Origin: a virus | Reading direction: 5' to 3' (one strand) | IMG/VR virus record: IMGVR_UViG_3300008110_000159 | Coordinates: 1 to 37,817 of that record | Length of the DNA: 37,817 bases | In this document: one piece after another, positions 30,852-37,611 of the stretch | Layout of the letters: each line of letters starts with the position of its first letter | Numbering within the stretch: position 1 is the first letter of the stretch | Program-made: the position numbers and the translations under genes | Notes under the pieces: model-generated | What the model was told of the DNA's origin: nothing | Database searches by the model: none | What the model saw: the letters and a program-made list of their open reading frames with translations, nothing else

Positions 30852-31310
30852 TCAAGATAAACCAAACTCATCATAAATTTTTATAGCTGATATGACTTGA
30901 CCTGAAAATGTACAGAATCCTGAGCCACTATCAGGATGTGCATGATGCATACCAGATACGGGAGCAAAGCACAGTTGATCTGGATTTTGTATAGCATGTC
31001 TTTTTGCTGCTAGCAGTGACCCTGTTGTGTAATGTAAACTGTTTACTAATTCTTTGCTCCAGGGTAAAGCATTGCTTGAATAATTACCCGTCATATTAAA
31101 TACATTATTCACGTATTCTTTAGTATGAGCTATATAAAAATCAGTTTTCTTGATTGGTTGGAAGTAGTCAATTATATCAAAGTGACTTCTAAGTCCTGTG
31201 TTTTCTATTTTCTCCATCAAAAGCTTTGGCTTAAGAGGACTTTTAGAAAAGGACGCACTCATCTTAGTACACACTTGTTTGGGCGTGTAAAATGTTTTTA
31301 TTTTTTCCAT
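30852..31310 (-). CDS. Histone-deacetylase-like hydrolase, N-terminal half ending at TGA
   Basis: The 152-aa product includes IIDYFQPIKKTDFYIAHTKE YV, then FAPVSGMHHAHPDSGSGFCT with the tandem-histidine motif, and FSGQVISAIKIYDEFGLS. These match the first half of HDAC-family amidohydrolases (PxGHHA...GFC.FN). It breaks off just before the DxDxH zinc motif at a TGA. Alone it lacks the metal site and is probably inactive. The family removes acetyl or acyl groups from lysines, polyamines or other amines. Replacing the TGA by one residue aligns perfectly, as does deleting six bases around it. Confidence 0.82.
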   Translation of the reverse strand: MEKIKTFYTPKQVCTKMSASFSKSPLKPKLLMEKIENTGLRSHFDIIDYFQPIKKTDFYIAHTKEYVNNVFNMTGNYSSNALPWSKELVNSLHYTTGSLLAAKRHAIQNPDQLCFAPVSGMHHAHPDSGSGFCTFSGQVISAIKIYDEFGLS

Positions 31311-31318
31311 ATTGTTTA

Positions 31319-31573
31319 TTAGTCTTGCATGTCGCCAACAGTTAAGTCAGTGTCATCAATGTTGTCCATAAGTTCATTCTCTTCTCCAAGAGCTTTTGTT
31401 GTTGACAATAAATGTCTTGTTGTATTCATCATTAACATGAATTCAAAAGTGGGATCACCATTTGCATTAGTAGCACCTATTTTTTCATCAATAAGCATGG
31501 CCTCTATAGACTTAATCTTTTTTAAAAAACTAAATCTTAACTCTTTAGCTGTGTAATTTTCTTCTTCTTTCAT
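31319..31573 (-). CDS. Hypothetical helical protein, 84 aa
   Basis: An acidic, helical protein (KELRFSFLKKIKSIEAMLID; EFMLMMNTTRHLLSTTKALG) ending in an Asp-rich tail (DNIDDTDLTVGDMQD). No family was recognised. It overlaps the preceding gene by ATGA and lies nine bases before the HDAC-like gene, so both may be co-expressed. Confidence 0.65.
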   Translation of the reverse strand: MKEEENYTAKELRFSFLKKIKSIEAMLIDEKIGATNANGDPTFEFMLMMNTTRHLLSTTKALGEENELMDNIDDTDLTVGDMQD

Positions 31574-31791
31574 GGTTGTTGTTTTATACCAAACTCAATA
31601 CCAGCTTGAGAGTTATAGATAAATCTGTCCATAGCTCCTGCAGATAATTGAGGATTGATCTCTGTTAATAATGATTGAAATTCTTGATGAGGAATTATTA
31701 CTAGTAATCTCATGTTACTAGGTATCTCACCCATATTATGAGCAATGTGAAACCCAAAGGCTTCAATGTCATGTCTTGTTTTTATTTCCAT
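31570..31791 (-). CDS. Hypothetical protein, 73 aa
   Basis: The product (MEIKTRHDIEAFGFHIAHNM, then LLVIIPHQEFQSLLTEI) looks like a small alpha/beta protein. No family was recognised. It starts 18 bases after an intrinsic terminator, so it needs readthrough or an undetected promoter. Confidence 0.65.
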   Translation of the reverse strand: MEIKTRHDIEAFGFHIAHNMGEIPSNMRLLVIIPHQEFQSLLTEINPQLSAGAMDRFIYNSQAGIEFGIKQQP

Positions 31792-31809
31792 ATGTGCGAT
31801 GATTAAAAA

Positions 31810-31827
31810 AGCCGGTCTTTCCCGGCT
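31810..31827 (-). terminator. Intrinsic terminator at the 3' end of the structured region
   Basis: A GC-rich 6-bp stem (AGCCGG/CCGGCT) with loop TCTTTC is followed on the minus strand by T6. It would end transcripts coming from the right, including a possible noncoding RNA from 32008 to 31828. Confidence 0.75.
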
Positions 31828-32008
31828 GTCAGTCTTTGATAACCATGATGCCTATGAATTTAAGCTACCAGCATTTTCTATATATGTCACTGTTAAATTG
31901 AAACCTTGTTAGGTTTAGTTGGGTACAGCTCTAACACATACGATGGATATCCATCTATTAACTCTCACACTCCGACAAGAGTGTGCGCAAATTGGGTAGA
32001 CCCCAACT
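31828..32008 (-). ncRNA. Candidate structured noncoding RNA, class unknown
   Basis: This interval has no ORF longer than about 20 codons and contains clustered inverted repeats: TTGGG/CCCAA (31992-31996, 32002-32006), a 7-bp CACACTC/GAGTGTG with 6-base loop (31966-31985), the palindrome GATGGATATCCATC (31942-31955) and AAACCT/AGGTTT with a 4-base loop (31901-31916). GTTGGG at 31919-31924 can also pair with CCCAAC at 32002-32007, which excludes the first hairpin, so two folds compete. An intrinsic terminator follows. No tRNA, hammerhead or known riboswitch core was recognised. It may be an sRNA or a regulatory leader. Confidence 0.5.
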
Positions 32009-32305
32009 TTAATTAACTTCTGCGTTTTCTTCTATGCTTTCTTCTAATATACGGTCAAGTACATTCTCAGCCCATTGGGCTCCGGGAGATCCTAGTAATG
32101 CAAATCTACTTGCGTCAAAATACTGGTAAGGAAAGCAATCATCAATATTAACCTCAGCTAATTTGAATCCAAGCTTTCCTCCTTGTATCATTAACTTTGT
32201 AACATGCGTTACCGTATAGACTTCACTTTCTTTAATCCATTTACTTGATGGTATTCCATCAGGTCTTGCCTTATCATTGATACAAATCACCTTGAACTTG
32301 ATCAT
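32009..32305 (-). CDS. Conserved-type hypothetical phage protein, 98 aa
   Basis: The sequence FKVICINDKARPDGIPSSKW, then EVYTVTHVTKLMIQGGKLGF and DCFPYQYFDASRFALL, follows a pattern common in small Bacteroidota phage proteins (ICI...RP..IP..KW...G..YTV...GL.L.E). No function is known. It overlaps the preceding gene by 32 bases and is followed by the structured noncoding region. Confidence 0.68.
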   Translation of the reverse strand: MIKFKVICINDKARPDGIPSSKWIKESEVYTVTHVTKLMIQGGKLGFKLAEVNIDDCFPYQYFDASRFALLGSPGAQWAENVLDRILEESIEENAEVN

Positions 32306-32588
32306 AATCTGAGTTTATAGGTTCAACATAATCAGGATTCCATTCTGGATGAGTAGAAAACTCTGCTACAAATTGATTATTCTCTGATGCAAAGTGACGT
32401 AAGCTTTTATGATATGCTTCATCACTAGCATGTTCTGATACACCTACTGAAGGTGTACCTACTGGTAAGAAATCATCATCTGCTGTGAATATATCCACAT
32501 CAATTACACCATTACCTTTATCCACTGTCATGAATAAAAGCTTTTGAATTTTGTTGTCTGTTTTAAAGATAAGCGCTGTTGTTGCCAT
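32274..32588 (-). CDS. Hypothetical protein, 104 aa
   Basis: The protein is beta-rich at the start (ALIFKTDNKIQKLLFMTVDK, GVIDVDIFTADDDFLPVGTP) and acidic/polar at the end (EWNPDYVEPINSDYDQVQGD). No family was recognised. It overlaps the next gene by 32 bases in another frame and starts three bases after the preceding stop. Confidence 0.65.
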   Translation of the reverse strand: MATTALIFKTDNKIQKLLFMTVDKGNGVIDVDIFTADDDFLPVGTPSVGVSEHASDEAYHKSLRHFASENNQFVAEFSTHPEWNPDYVEPINSDYDQVQGDLYQ

Positions 32589-32590
32589 TG

Positions 32591-32893
32591 TTATAATAGA
32601 TTTTTATTGTGTTTTGGACCATACATTAAGTTACTGTCGGGCTGTCTTTTGACAGTGACTTTGTAGAACTTTTTACTTGTTACTGGAGCTAAATCAATTT
32701 CCTCTACTATTAAGAGCGGGTTCTTTACATCAATTACGCTTGTAGTTTTTAATGTGATTTCTTTTAAACCAGCAAAGTAATTCCAAACATTTTGAAGTTT
32801 TAACAAAGGCCCATTGGGTATTTGCACATCTACTGTGGTTTTTAAAGAGCTTTGCATTATCTCATACTCTTCATGTTTATCTTTGTTTAGCAT
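32591..32893 (-). CDS. Hypothetical protein, 100 aa
   Basis: A beta-rich protein (SLKTTVDVQIPNGPLLKLQN; KEITLKTTSVIDVKNPLLIV; FYKVTVKRQPDSNLMYG). No family was recognised. It lies between the 104-aa and 167-aa genes with short gaps. Confidence 0.65.
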   Translation of the reverse strand: MLNKDKHEEYEIMQSSLKTTVDVQIPNGPLLKLQNVWNYFAGLKEITLKTTSVIDVKNPLLIVEEIDLAPVTSKKFYKVTVKRQPDSNLMYGPKHNKNLL

Positions 32894-32909
32894 GTTGCAA
32901 TTTACAAAA

Positions 32910-33413
32910 TTATTTTAATCTCCATATCCTACCACTAATATATTTTTTCTGAGCATCACCAGAAAATGTACTCTTAATAGTGTAAACTAATTCACCCTTG
33001 TTAGTTTTAGCAATATAATTTTTTGCTTGCTGAAAAATATTACCTGCAGCTTTCTTAGAGTCAGCTATACTATTAGGTATATATATTGAATCAAGCTTAT
33101 CAGCTTTTATACTCAACATCTGTTTAGCTAACATGATTACAATATCTGGTGTAGTTCTAGTACCTGTAAAAGGTACTTGCTCAATCTTAAAAGGATTAAC
33201 TTTAATAGTGTTATCAACCTTAGATTTAACATCAGCAACTTTTGTTACTGAATACCTTTTAGAGTCTTTTCTATTGCCAAACATTCTACCAAACTTAATC
33301 TTTGCTGCATTAAGTGTACACCCAATAAGTTTAGGAGCATCATTTAATTTACCAGTAAGTCCTAGACTTTTTAATACTGTTAATTTTTCTTTAGTCCATT
33401 CTATTCTTGCCAT
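32910..33413 (-). CDS. Putative DNA-binding protein with Myb/HTH-like N-terminus, 167 aa
   Basis: Residues 1-45 (RIEWTKEKLTVLKSLGLTGK, then CTLNAAKIKFGRMFG) resemble a Myb/SANT or GcrA-like helix-turn-helix with the usual W at the start and a basic third helix. A basic middle is followed by LAKQMLSIKADKLDSIYIPN and YIAKTNKGELVYTIKSTFSG with a basic C-terminus. It lies just after the SF2 helicase, so a DNA-related accessory is likely. No precise family. Confidence 0.65.
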   Translation of the reverse strand: MARIEWTKEKLTVLKSLGLTGKLNDAPKLIGCTLNAAKIKFGRMFGNRKDSKRYSVTKVADVKSKVDNTIKVNPFKIEQVPFTGTRTTPDIVIMLAKQMLSIKADKLDSIYIPNSIADSKKAAGNIFQQAKNYIAKTNKGELVYTIKSTFSGDAQKKYISGRIWRLK

Positions 33414-33424
33414 TGTCTTTTCTT

Positions 33425-34513
33425 TTAAGTTATTACATAATTAATTTTAGATTGATCAAAGTCCTCAAGTGCTTGTGCTACCCAGTTCTCATCAACAGTA
33501 TTAGCATAACATAGTATGTTGATTGTTGATGTGTCATTTGGGTTTAATCTTAACAAGCGTCCCAATCTTTGGGCTGTCTTACGTTCATTACCATAAGCAT
33601 GCATTATTATTCCCTCTTTTAAATTAGGGATGTTAACACCTTCATTTAATTGGAGCACACAAGATAGCTTAGTAATCTCACCATTTTTAAACTTGATTAA
33701 ATTTTCTTCAGAGTAACTGTTGTTACTGTGATAGCTGTGAGTGCATAAATTATCTGCTTGCTCTTGTGTGTTAGCAAATAAGATTACTTTATCAGATGTT
33801 GATTCAAATAATTTCTTAGCCAGATTTTCTTTACTAGGAAAACCCATAAGAGCTTTCATACGCATTACGCGCATTATCTGTTGTTCTTTTTTAGTTGAAG
33901 CCGCATCAAGTCTATTAGTCCAGTAGTTATAAGTATCATACTCTGAAGCGTACCAGGTTTTACCCTGTTTGGTCTTCATCTCCATTGTCTTAAGCTTATT
34001 CAAGTTAAGCATATGGATTACAATCTGATAATCATTTAAGATCTTATCATTGATTGCGGTGTCTGTCTTATACTTGTAAACTATAGGACAATACTTATCC
34101 ACCATCTCTCCTTTCTCAGAAGCTTTATATTTTGGTGGAGTACCTGTTAATCCTAAAATCTTTCCCTTGTAACCATTTAACCATTCATCATGTGAATAAA
34201 GAAGTGAATGGCATTCATCTAAATAGACTACATCATAATCAATATCTTGTTTATACAATGATAAATAAGTTGTTGTATCTATATGAGGTATAAGATAAGC
34301 TAACTTGTGTTGTTCAGCTTGCTGTATCCATTCTTTAAGAATAGACATTTTAGGAGCAACTACAAGGAAGCGCGCGTATTCTGAGTAATTCTTACTCATA
34401 TGTTTTAAACCTATTAAAGTTTTACCTGAACCCATTGAAGCACCTACACCACATCTATTAAGATTGCCTATTGCATTCTCTGCTTCTTTTTGTATGTCAT
34501 CTCTCTTTTTCAT
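33425..34513 (-). CDS. SF2 DEAD/H-type helicase
   Basis: The 362-aa protein has the full motif series: motif I VGASMGSGKT (23-32), motif Ia LVVAPKM, motif II YLDECH (DECH, around 96-101), motif III LGLTGTP, a motif IV-like VILFANTQEQADNL, motif V LNEGVNIPNL and motif VI QRLGRLLRLNP. It is a compact two-domain helicase or translocase like those in crAss-like phages and other phages, acting in replication, recombination or transcription. It overlaps the upstream zinc protein gene by ATGA. Confidence 0.88.
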   Translation of the reverse strand: MKKRDDIQKEAENAIGNLNRCGVGASMGSGKTLIGLKHMSKNYSEYARFLVVAPKMSILKEWIQQAEQHKLAYLIPHIDTTTYLSLYKQDIDYDVVYLDECHSLLYSHDEWLNGYKGKILGLTGTPPKYKASEKGEMVDKYCPIVYKYKTDTAINDKILNDYQIVIHMLNLNKLKTMEMKTKQGKTWYASEYDTYNYWTNRLDAASTKKEQQIMRVMRMKALMGFPSKENLAKKLFESTSDKVILFANTQEQADNLCTHSYHSNNSYSEENLIKFKNGEITKLSCVLQLNEGVNIPNLKEGIIMHAYGNERKTAQRLGRLLRLNPNDTSTINILCYANTVDENWVAQALEDFDQSKINYVIT

Positions 34514-34896
34514 GCTTCTAAGTTTACGCCGGGTAATTTCATCTGAGCAGCAACTGTTACATCAACAAAAGCAATTCCTGATTTAGGCGCACCATGCGGT
34601 GCAAATAATTCTTCTGCTACTTGTTGTTCAACACACCATATATTACCTGACCTGTAAGGATTAGTAACATCTGTTGTCTTTGCTTCCACAGCACCTATTA
34701 GTATAAAGCCTTTATCTTTCATATCTGTGCAATCCGGGCAAAATGTTTTAGACCAAGTTGTTTTACCATCCATTTTTTCTACTTCTTCAGCAGATTTTTG
34801 TGTCAGTTTTTTGTTAATGAAAATTGAGCCTTCCATTTCTTTTGTGCATATTGGACATAGTTCATGTACAAGTGCAACACCTATTTTCTTTTTCAT
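34510..34896 (-). CDS. Hypothetical zinc-binding protein, 128 aa
   Basis: CPIC (residues 14-17) and CPDC (about 53-56) form a C4 zinc site with a helical insert between (KKLTQKSAEEVEKMDGKTTW). The C-terminal half (FILIGAVEAKTTDVTNPYRS, GAPKSGIAFVDVTVAAQMKL) is beta-rich. It lies directly upstream of the SF2 helicase and overlaps its start by ATGA, so it may act with it. No family was recognised. Confidence 0.68.
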   Translation of the reverse strand: MKKKIGVALVHELCPICTKEMEGSIFINKKLTQKSAEEVEKMDGKTTWSKTFCPDCTDMKDKGFILIGAVEAKTTDVTNPYRSGNIWCVEQQVAEELFAPHGAPKSGIAFVDVTVAAQMKLPGVNLEA

Positions 34897-34897
34897 A

Positions 34898-35485
34898 TTA
34901 GTTTAAACTGATGTTATTGTTTTTAATTAATTCTGCTAACTCACTGTAATTTTCTTCAAGTAAGTTAGTTAAAACGCCTGAAGCATTTTTGTCTGCCTTG
35001 GGCTGTAGGTTTAAATCTTCTATAAGTTTTAAATCTGTTACATCACCCATTTTAATCATCTCCCAGTACATTACACCTTCATCTTTAAATGTTTCAAAGC
35101 TTATCATCAAGCATTCTTTGCTGTCAGGATTAACGCTTGGTCTAAATGAATCATCTAGATATACACCATCATCATCAATAACAGTTTTACCAATAGGTGC
35201 TGTTGCAATGTATGCTTCACTGGCAAATGCTATTGCCATAGGTTTTAGTTCTTTATTAAACTCCCGCATCAATTCAGCCGCTTTTAGTTTCATTTCATCA
35301 TCACCGCTAAACAATTGAGTTAGTCCTCCAAGTACGGCTATTGATACTTTATTGTCTTTAATAACAAGAGCCATCATTATAGGGTCAACACCACCAAATT
35401 CATTTACCATGTCTTTGACCATCATAACTACTTGTTCTTTAAAGTTTTCTATCTCTTTATTGTAAAATTCTTGTATTGTCTTCAT
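34898..35485 (-). CDS. Hypothetical protein, 195 aa
   Basis: The protein has a helical N-terminus (TIQEFYNKEIENFKEQVVMM), a repeated hydrophobic/charged core (VDPIMMALVIKDNKVSIAVL; LMREFNKELKPMAIAFASEA), an acidic loop (DDDGVYLDDSFRPSVNPDSK) and an Asn-rich end (ELIKNNNISLN). No family was recognised. It overlaps the preceding gene by TAATG. Confidence 0.67.
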   Translation of the reverse strand: MKTIQEFYNKEIENFKEQVVMMVKDMVNEFGGVDPIMMALVIKDNKVSIAVLGGLTQLFSGDDEMKLKAAELMREFNKELKPMAIAFASEAYIATAPIGKTVIDDDGVYLDDSFRPSVNPDSKECLMISFETFKDEGVMYWEMIKMGDVTDLKLIEDLNLQPKADKNASGVLTNLLEENYSELAELIKNNNISLN

Positions 35486-35775
35486 TAAGCTTTATTTAAA
35501 AATATTTCTAACTCTTCTAATGTGTACTTAGCAACTAGATCAAAAATTACTTTATCTTTTAACCAGTCTTGTACAGTACCTTCTTCATCTGCAGGTTTAC
35601 CTGCTGTATCATAGCGTAAAGCTTCTCTGATATTAAATCTAAGATCTTTAAGATACTTAGGGTCATTTTTCTTTTTATATAACTTTACTTTATACTCAAT
35701 GATCTCTATTAAATCATCATCACTGATTTCATCAAAGTTTATATCTACATCTGTGTTTATTGTTATGTAACTCAT
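35485..35775 (-). CDS. Hypothetical acidic protein, 96 aa
   Basis: A very acidic N-terminal half (TINTDVDINFDEISDDDLIE) and a basic/helical middle (YKVKLYKKKNDPKYLKDLRF). No family was recognised. Strong negative charge next to DNA-acting genes may suggest a DNA mimic or inhibitor, but this is speculative. Confidence 0.66.
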   Translation of the reverse strand: MSYITINTDVDINFDEISDDDLIEIIEYKVKLYKKKNDPKYLKDLRFNIREALRYDTAGKPADEEGTVQDWLKDKVIFDLVAKYTLEELEIFLNKA

Positions 35776-35776
35776 A

Positions 35777-36196
35777 TTACTTATTTAATCTGTTAATACT
35801 AAAGCCCATTTCCTTGGCTTCTCTAGGGTGTTCTTCAATCCACATGTGGCAAGCTCTACACAGAGCTAACCAATGTGTTTCATCTAAGTATAATTCTCCA
35901 ACTCTGCCGGCCATGTGATGTACGTCAGTTGCTAACTGTGTACATATACCGGGGAGATGAGCTTTACACATAGAGTGTTTACTCAAGTATATCTTTCTTT
36001 TCTCAGAATATACTGATTCTTGTATAATACGTTTAGGAGAGCGTTGAGGCAGCCTTTTTTGCACAGCCGTTGGTTTAGGCTTGGACTTAGCTGAATGAGC
36101 ACTCCAGCACTGCTTGCAAAAACGCTTGCCTCCATCATTTTTCCAAATGATGTTTAACTCCCCACACCTATCACACGGTTTCTTTTTGATCTTCAT
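35777..36196 (-). CDS. HNH-type nuclease-like protein with N-terminal zinc ribbon
   Basis: The 139-aa protein has an N-terminal C4 ribbon (CDRCGE at 8-13, FCKQCW at about 31-36) and a C-terminal HNH-like fold: DVHHMAGRVGELYLDETHWL, ALCRACHMWIEEHPREAKEM. The paired HH, the R..E and the CRACH..IE.HP features match small phage HNH proteins. It could nick DNA for packaging or homing, or be a free-standing mobile endonuclease. It overlaps the next gene by 26 bases. Confidence 0.78.
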   Translation of the reverse strand: MKIKKKPCDRCGELNIIWKNDGGKRFCKQCWSAHSAKSKPKPTAVQKRLPQRSPKRIIQESVYSEKRKIYLSKHSMCKAHLPGICTQLATDVHHMAGRVGELYLDETHWLALCRACHMWIEEHPREAKEMGFSINRLNK

Positions 36197-36410
36197 CTGA
36201 TATTATTAAACCAGGTATCTCTTTTGTTGCAGATTTCTTACAGATAAGCACACCATTTCTGAATGTTTTACTTAATACTGTAACAGCAGATCTAATCTCT
36301 GTAAGATCATTGTCCTGTTTCATCATCTGTTTAAGCAATGCTTCTTCAGCTTCATTCTCAGGAGCAAAAAGTAATGATACTCCGCCATTTACTATAAATT
36401 CTACTTGCAT
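36171..36410 (-). CDS. Hypothetical protein, 79 aa
   Basis: The product (MQVEFIVNGGVSLLFAPENE, then LLKQMMKQDNDLTEIRSAVT) is a small mixed alpha/beta protein. No family was recognised. Its end overlaps the HNH gene start by 26 bases in another frame. Confidence 0.65.
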   Translation of the reverse strand: MQVEFIVNGGVSLLFAPENEAEEALLKQMMKQDNDLTEIRSAVTVLSKTFRNGVLICKKSATKEIPGLIISDEDQKETV

Positions 36411-36412
36411 GT

Positions 36413-36892
36413 TTAAGTTGTTTTAAGTTCATAAAAATTACTAGGTAAGATGTCTTCTACTATGAGCTTTTTAACTATATCTTTCTTTGTAACACCTAGT
36501 GTTTTAAAGGATATGCAGCTTGTGTAATTCACATCTATTTCATTTGTTGTTTGCTCAAGATACTTAGTTATTTCCATATTAGGAAATAATTGTTTGAAAA
36601 ATCCTGTGCTAAACTTATTAACTATTTGCTGTTTCCAAATATTTAACGTGGTGCGCGTTTTTCTGTGTTTCTTTTCAATTCTCTTGCGCTTTTCCCAGTT
36701 CATACTCTTGATTTCCTCCGGTGAATAAACGGATAAACCAAACAATGCTCTGTTATACAAGAAAATCTGATAATTATTTAGCTGTGATGGTGTCATGAGA
36801 TTGTATTTTTTCTCATTATATGTGTTACCTTTTAGTTGGTAATCACTCAATTTACCTGAATATTCAGGATTTGCTTTGATTGTTTGCGCCAT
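36413..36892 (-). CDS. Hypothetical basic protein, 159 aa
   Basis: A lysine-rich helical protein (NTYNEKKYNLMTPSQLNNYQ; NWEKRKRIEKKHRKTRTTLN; QQIVNKFSTGFFKQLFPNME), probably nucleic-acid binding. No family was recognised. It follows a strong terminator, so it needs readthrough or an unrecognised promoter. Confidence 0.68.
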   Translation of the reverse strand: MAQTIKANPEYSGKLSDYQLKGNTYNEKKYNLMTPSQLNNYQIFLYNRALFGLSVYSPEEIKSMNWEKRKRIEKKHRKTRTTLNIWKQQIVNKFSTGFFKQLFPNMEITKYLEQTTNEIDVNYTSCISFKTLGVTKKDIVKKLIVEDILPSNFYELKTT

Positions 36893-36950
36893 GTTATGAT
36901 TTTTAAGATTAAGTTAACTTGCTTTACTTACTTTGCTTGGAAAAAAAAGG

Positions 36951-36986
36951 GGTTGAAGAATAAGATAAACACCTTATTCTTCAACC
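36951..36986 (-). terminator. Strong intrinsic terminator after the 166-aa gene
   Basis: A perfect 14-bp stem (GGTTGAAGAATAAG/CTTATTCTTCAACC) with an 8-base loop is followed on the minus strand by CC and T8 (36948-36941). It begins 15 bases after the stop at 37002. This is the strongest terminator in the window and should isolate the gene at 37002-37502 as a separate transcript. Confidence 0.9.
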
Positions 36987-37001
36987 ACCTTAATATCTAA
37001 A

Positions 37002-37502
37002 TTACATGATATTCAAATCTGTTTCTTGAGTCTGCTTTTGAGCATCTTGATCAGCTAATTCTAAATAAGCTGCGCGGATGTCATCAACATTGTTATGAGA
37101 AACAGGATTACCAAATTCATCAATGATAAATACATCTGATGCTTCAGCATTAGTGCTATAAAACGCTTTACGGTAAATTGGTTGACCGTCAATGCAGCAT
37201 GGAATATTTGTTCTTCCAGCAATTTTATAATCACGCTCTGGTTCTTTAGGGTTAAATGGCTCTAATTGCTCTTTAACAATAATAGTTCCTTTTAATTCTT
37301 GCTCAGCTTTCCAGTTAAAAGATTTTAAATCTTTAATTAAACCGGGGATAAGTGCACTTACACTCTTTAAACGAGCAAAGCCTCGGTCATCAATAACAAC
37401 ACGCTCTTGGCTAACACGAATGTGTCCCCATATTGAATTGTTTTTTGATGGTACTACTACATTACCTGCAGGATCTGCTTTTACTTTAACTTTTGAGTTC
37501 AT
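37002..37502 (-). CDS. Hypothetical protein, 166 aa, monocistronic between two terminators
   Basis: A beta-rich protein (NSKVKVKADPAGNVVVPSKN; NSIWGHIRVSQERVVIDDRG; GTIIVKEQLEPFNPKEPERD) with a polar C-terminal tail (DQDAQKQTQETDLNIM). No family was recognised. It is bounded by terminators at 37552-37573 and 36951-36986, the arrangement of an abundant, separately regulated protein. The promoter should lie in 37503-37547, but no TAnnTTTG element is present there. Confidence 0.72.
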   Translation of the reverse strand: MNSKVKVKADPAGNVVVPSKNNSIWGHIRVSQERVVIDDRGFARLKSVSALIPGLIKDLKSFNWKAEQELKGTIIVKEQLEPFNPKEPERDYKIAGRTNIPCCIDGQPIYRKAFYSTNAEASDVFIIDEFGNPVSHNNVDDIRAAYLELADQDAQKQTQETDLNIM

Positions 37503-37551
37503 TTTTAATTTTAATTTTGAGTTGATAATAGCTCTTTACATAATGCAAAAA

Positions 37552-37573
37552 AGACAGGGAGCTTGTCCTGTCT
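37552..37573 (-). terminator. Intrinsic terminator after the right-edge gene
   Basis: A 7-bp stem (AGACAGG/CCTGTCT) with an 8-base loop is followed on the minus strand by T5 (37551-37547), the last stem pair being A-T. It would end transcripts of the partial gene at the right edge. Confidence 0.75.
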
Positions 37574-37611
37574 AATAACATAATCCGTTACCTTCTGTGT
37601 GAGTCTGAGGC

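Noticed and set aside
30852-30854. Genome-wide TGA reassignment (as in some crAss-like phages) to explain the HDAC-like gene
   Set aside because: Many genes here end in TGA within ATGA overlaps (for example 7707, 10963, 19844, 34510), and reading through would fuse genes. A standard code fits.
31828-32008. Possible tRNA in the structured noncoding region
   Set aside because: The outer GTTGGG/CCCAAC pairing could mimic an acceptor stem, but there is no T-arm, no anticodon arm of 5 bp with 7-base loop, and no GGTTCRA element.
32893-32912. TAATTTTG on the minus strand as a promoter for the 100-aa gene
   Set aside because: It matches TAnnTTTG but overlaps the stop of the upstream gene and lacks a TTTG element about 20 bases further upstream. 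Chance in AT-rich DNA is likely.
33133-33444. 103-codon + strand frame opposite the Myb-like and helicase genes
   Set aside because: It overlaps two well supported minus-strand genes, has no promoter or start context, and looks like a shadow.
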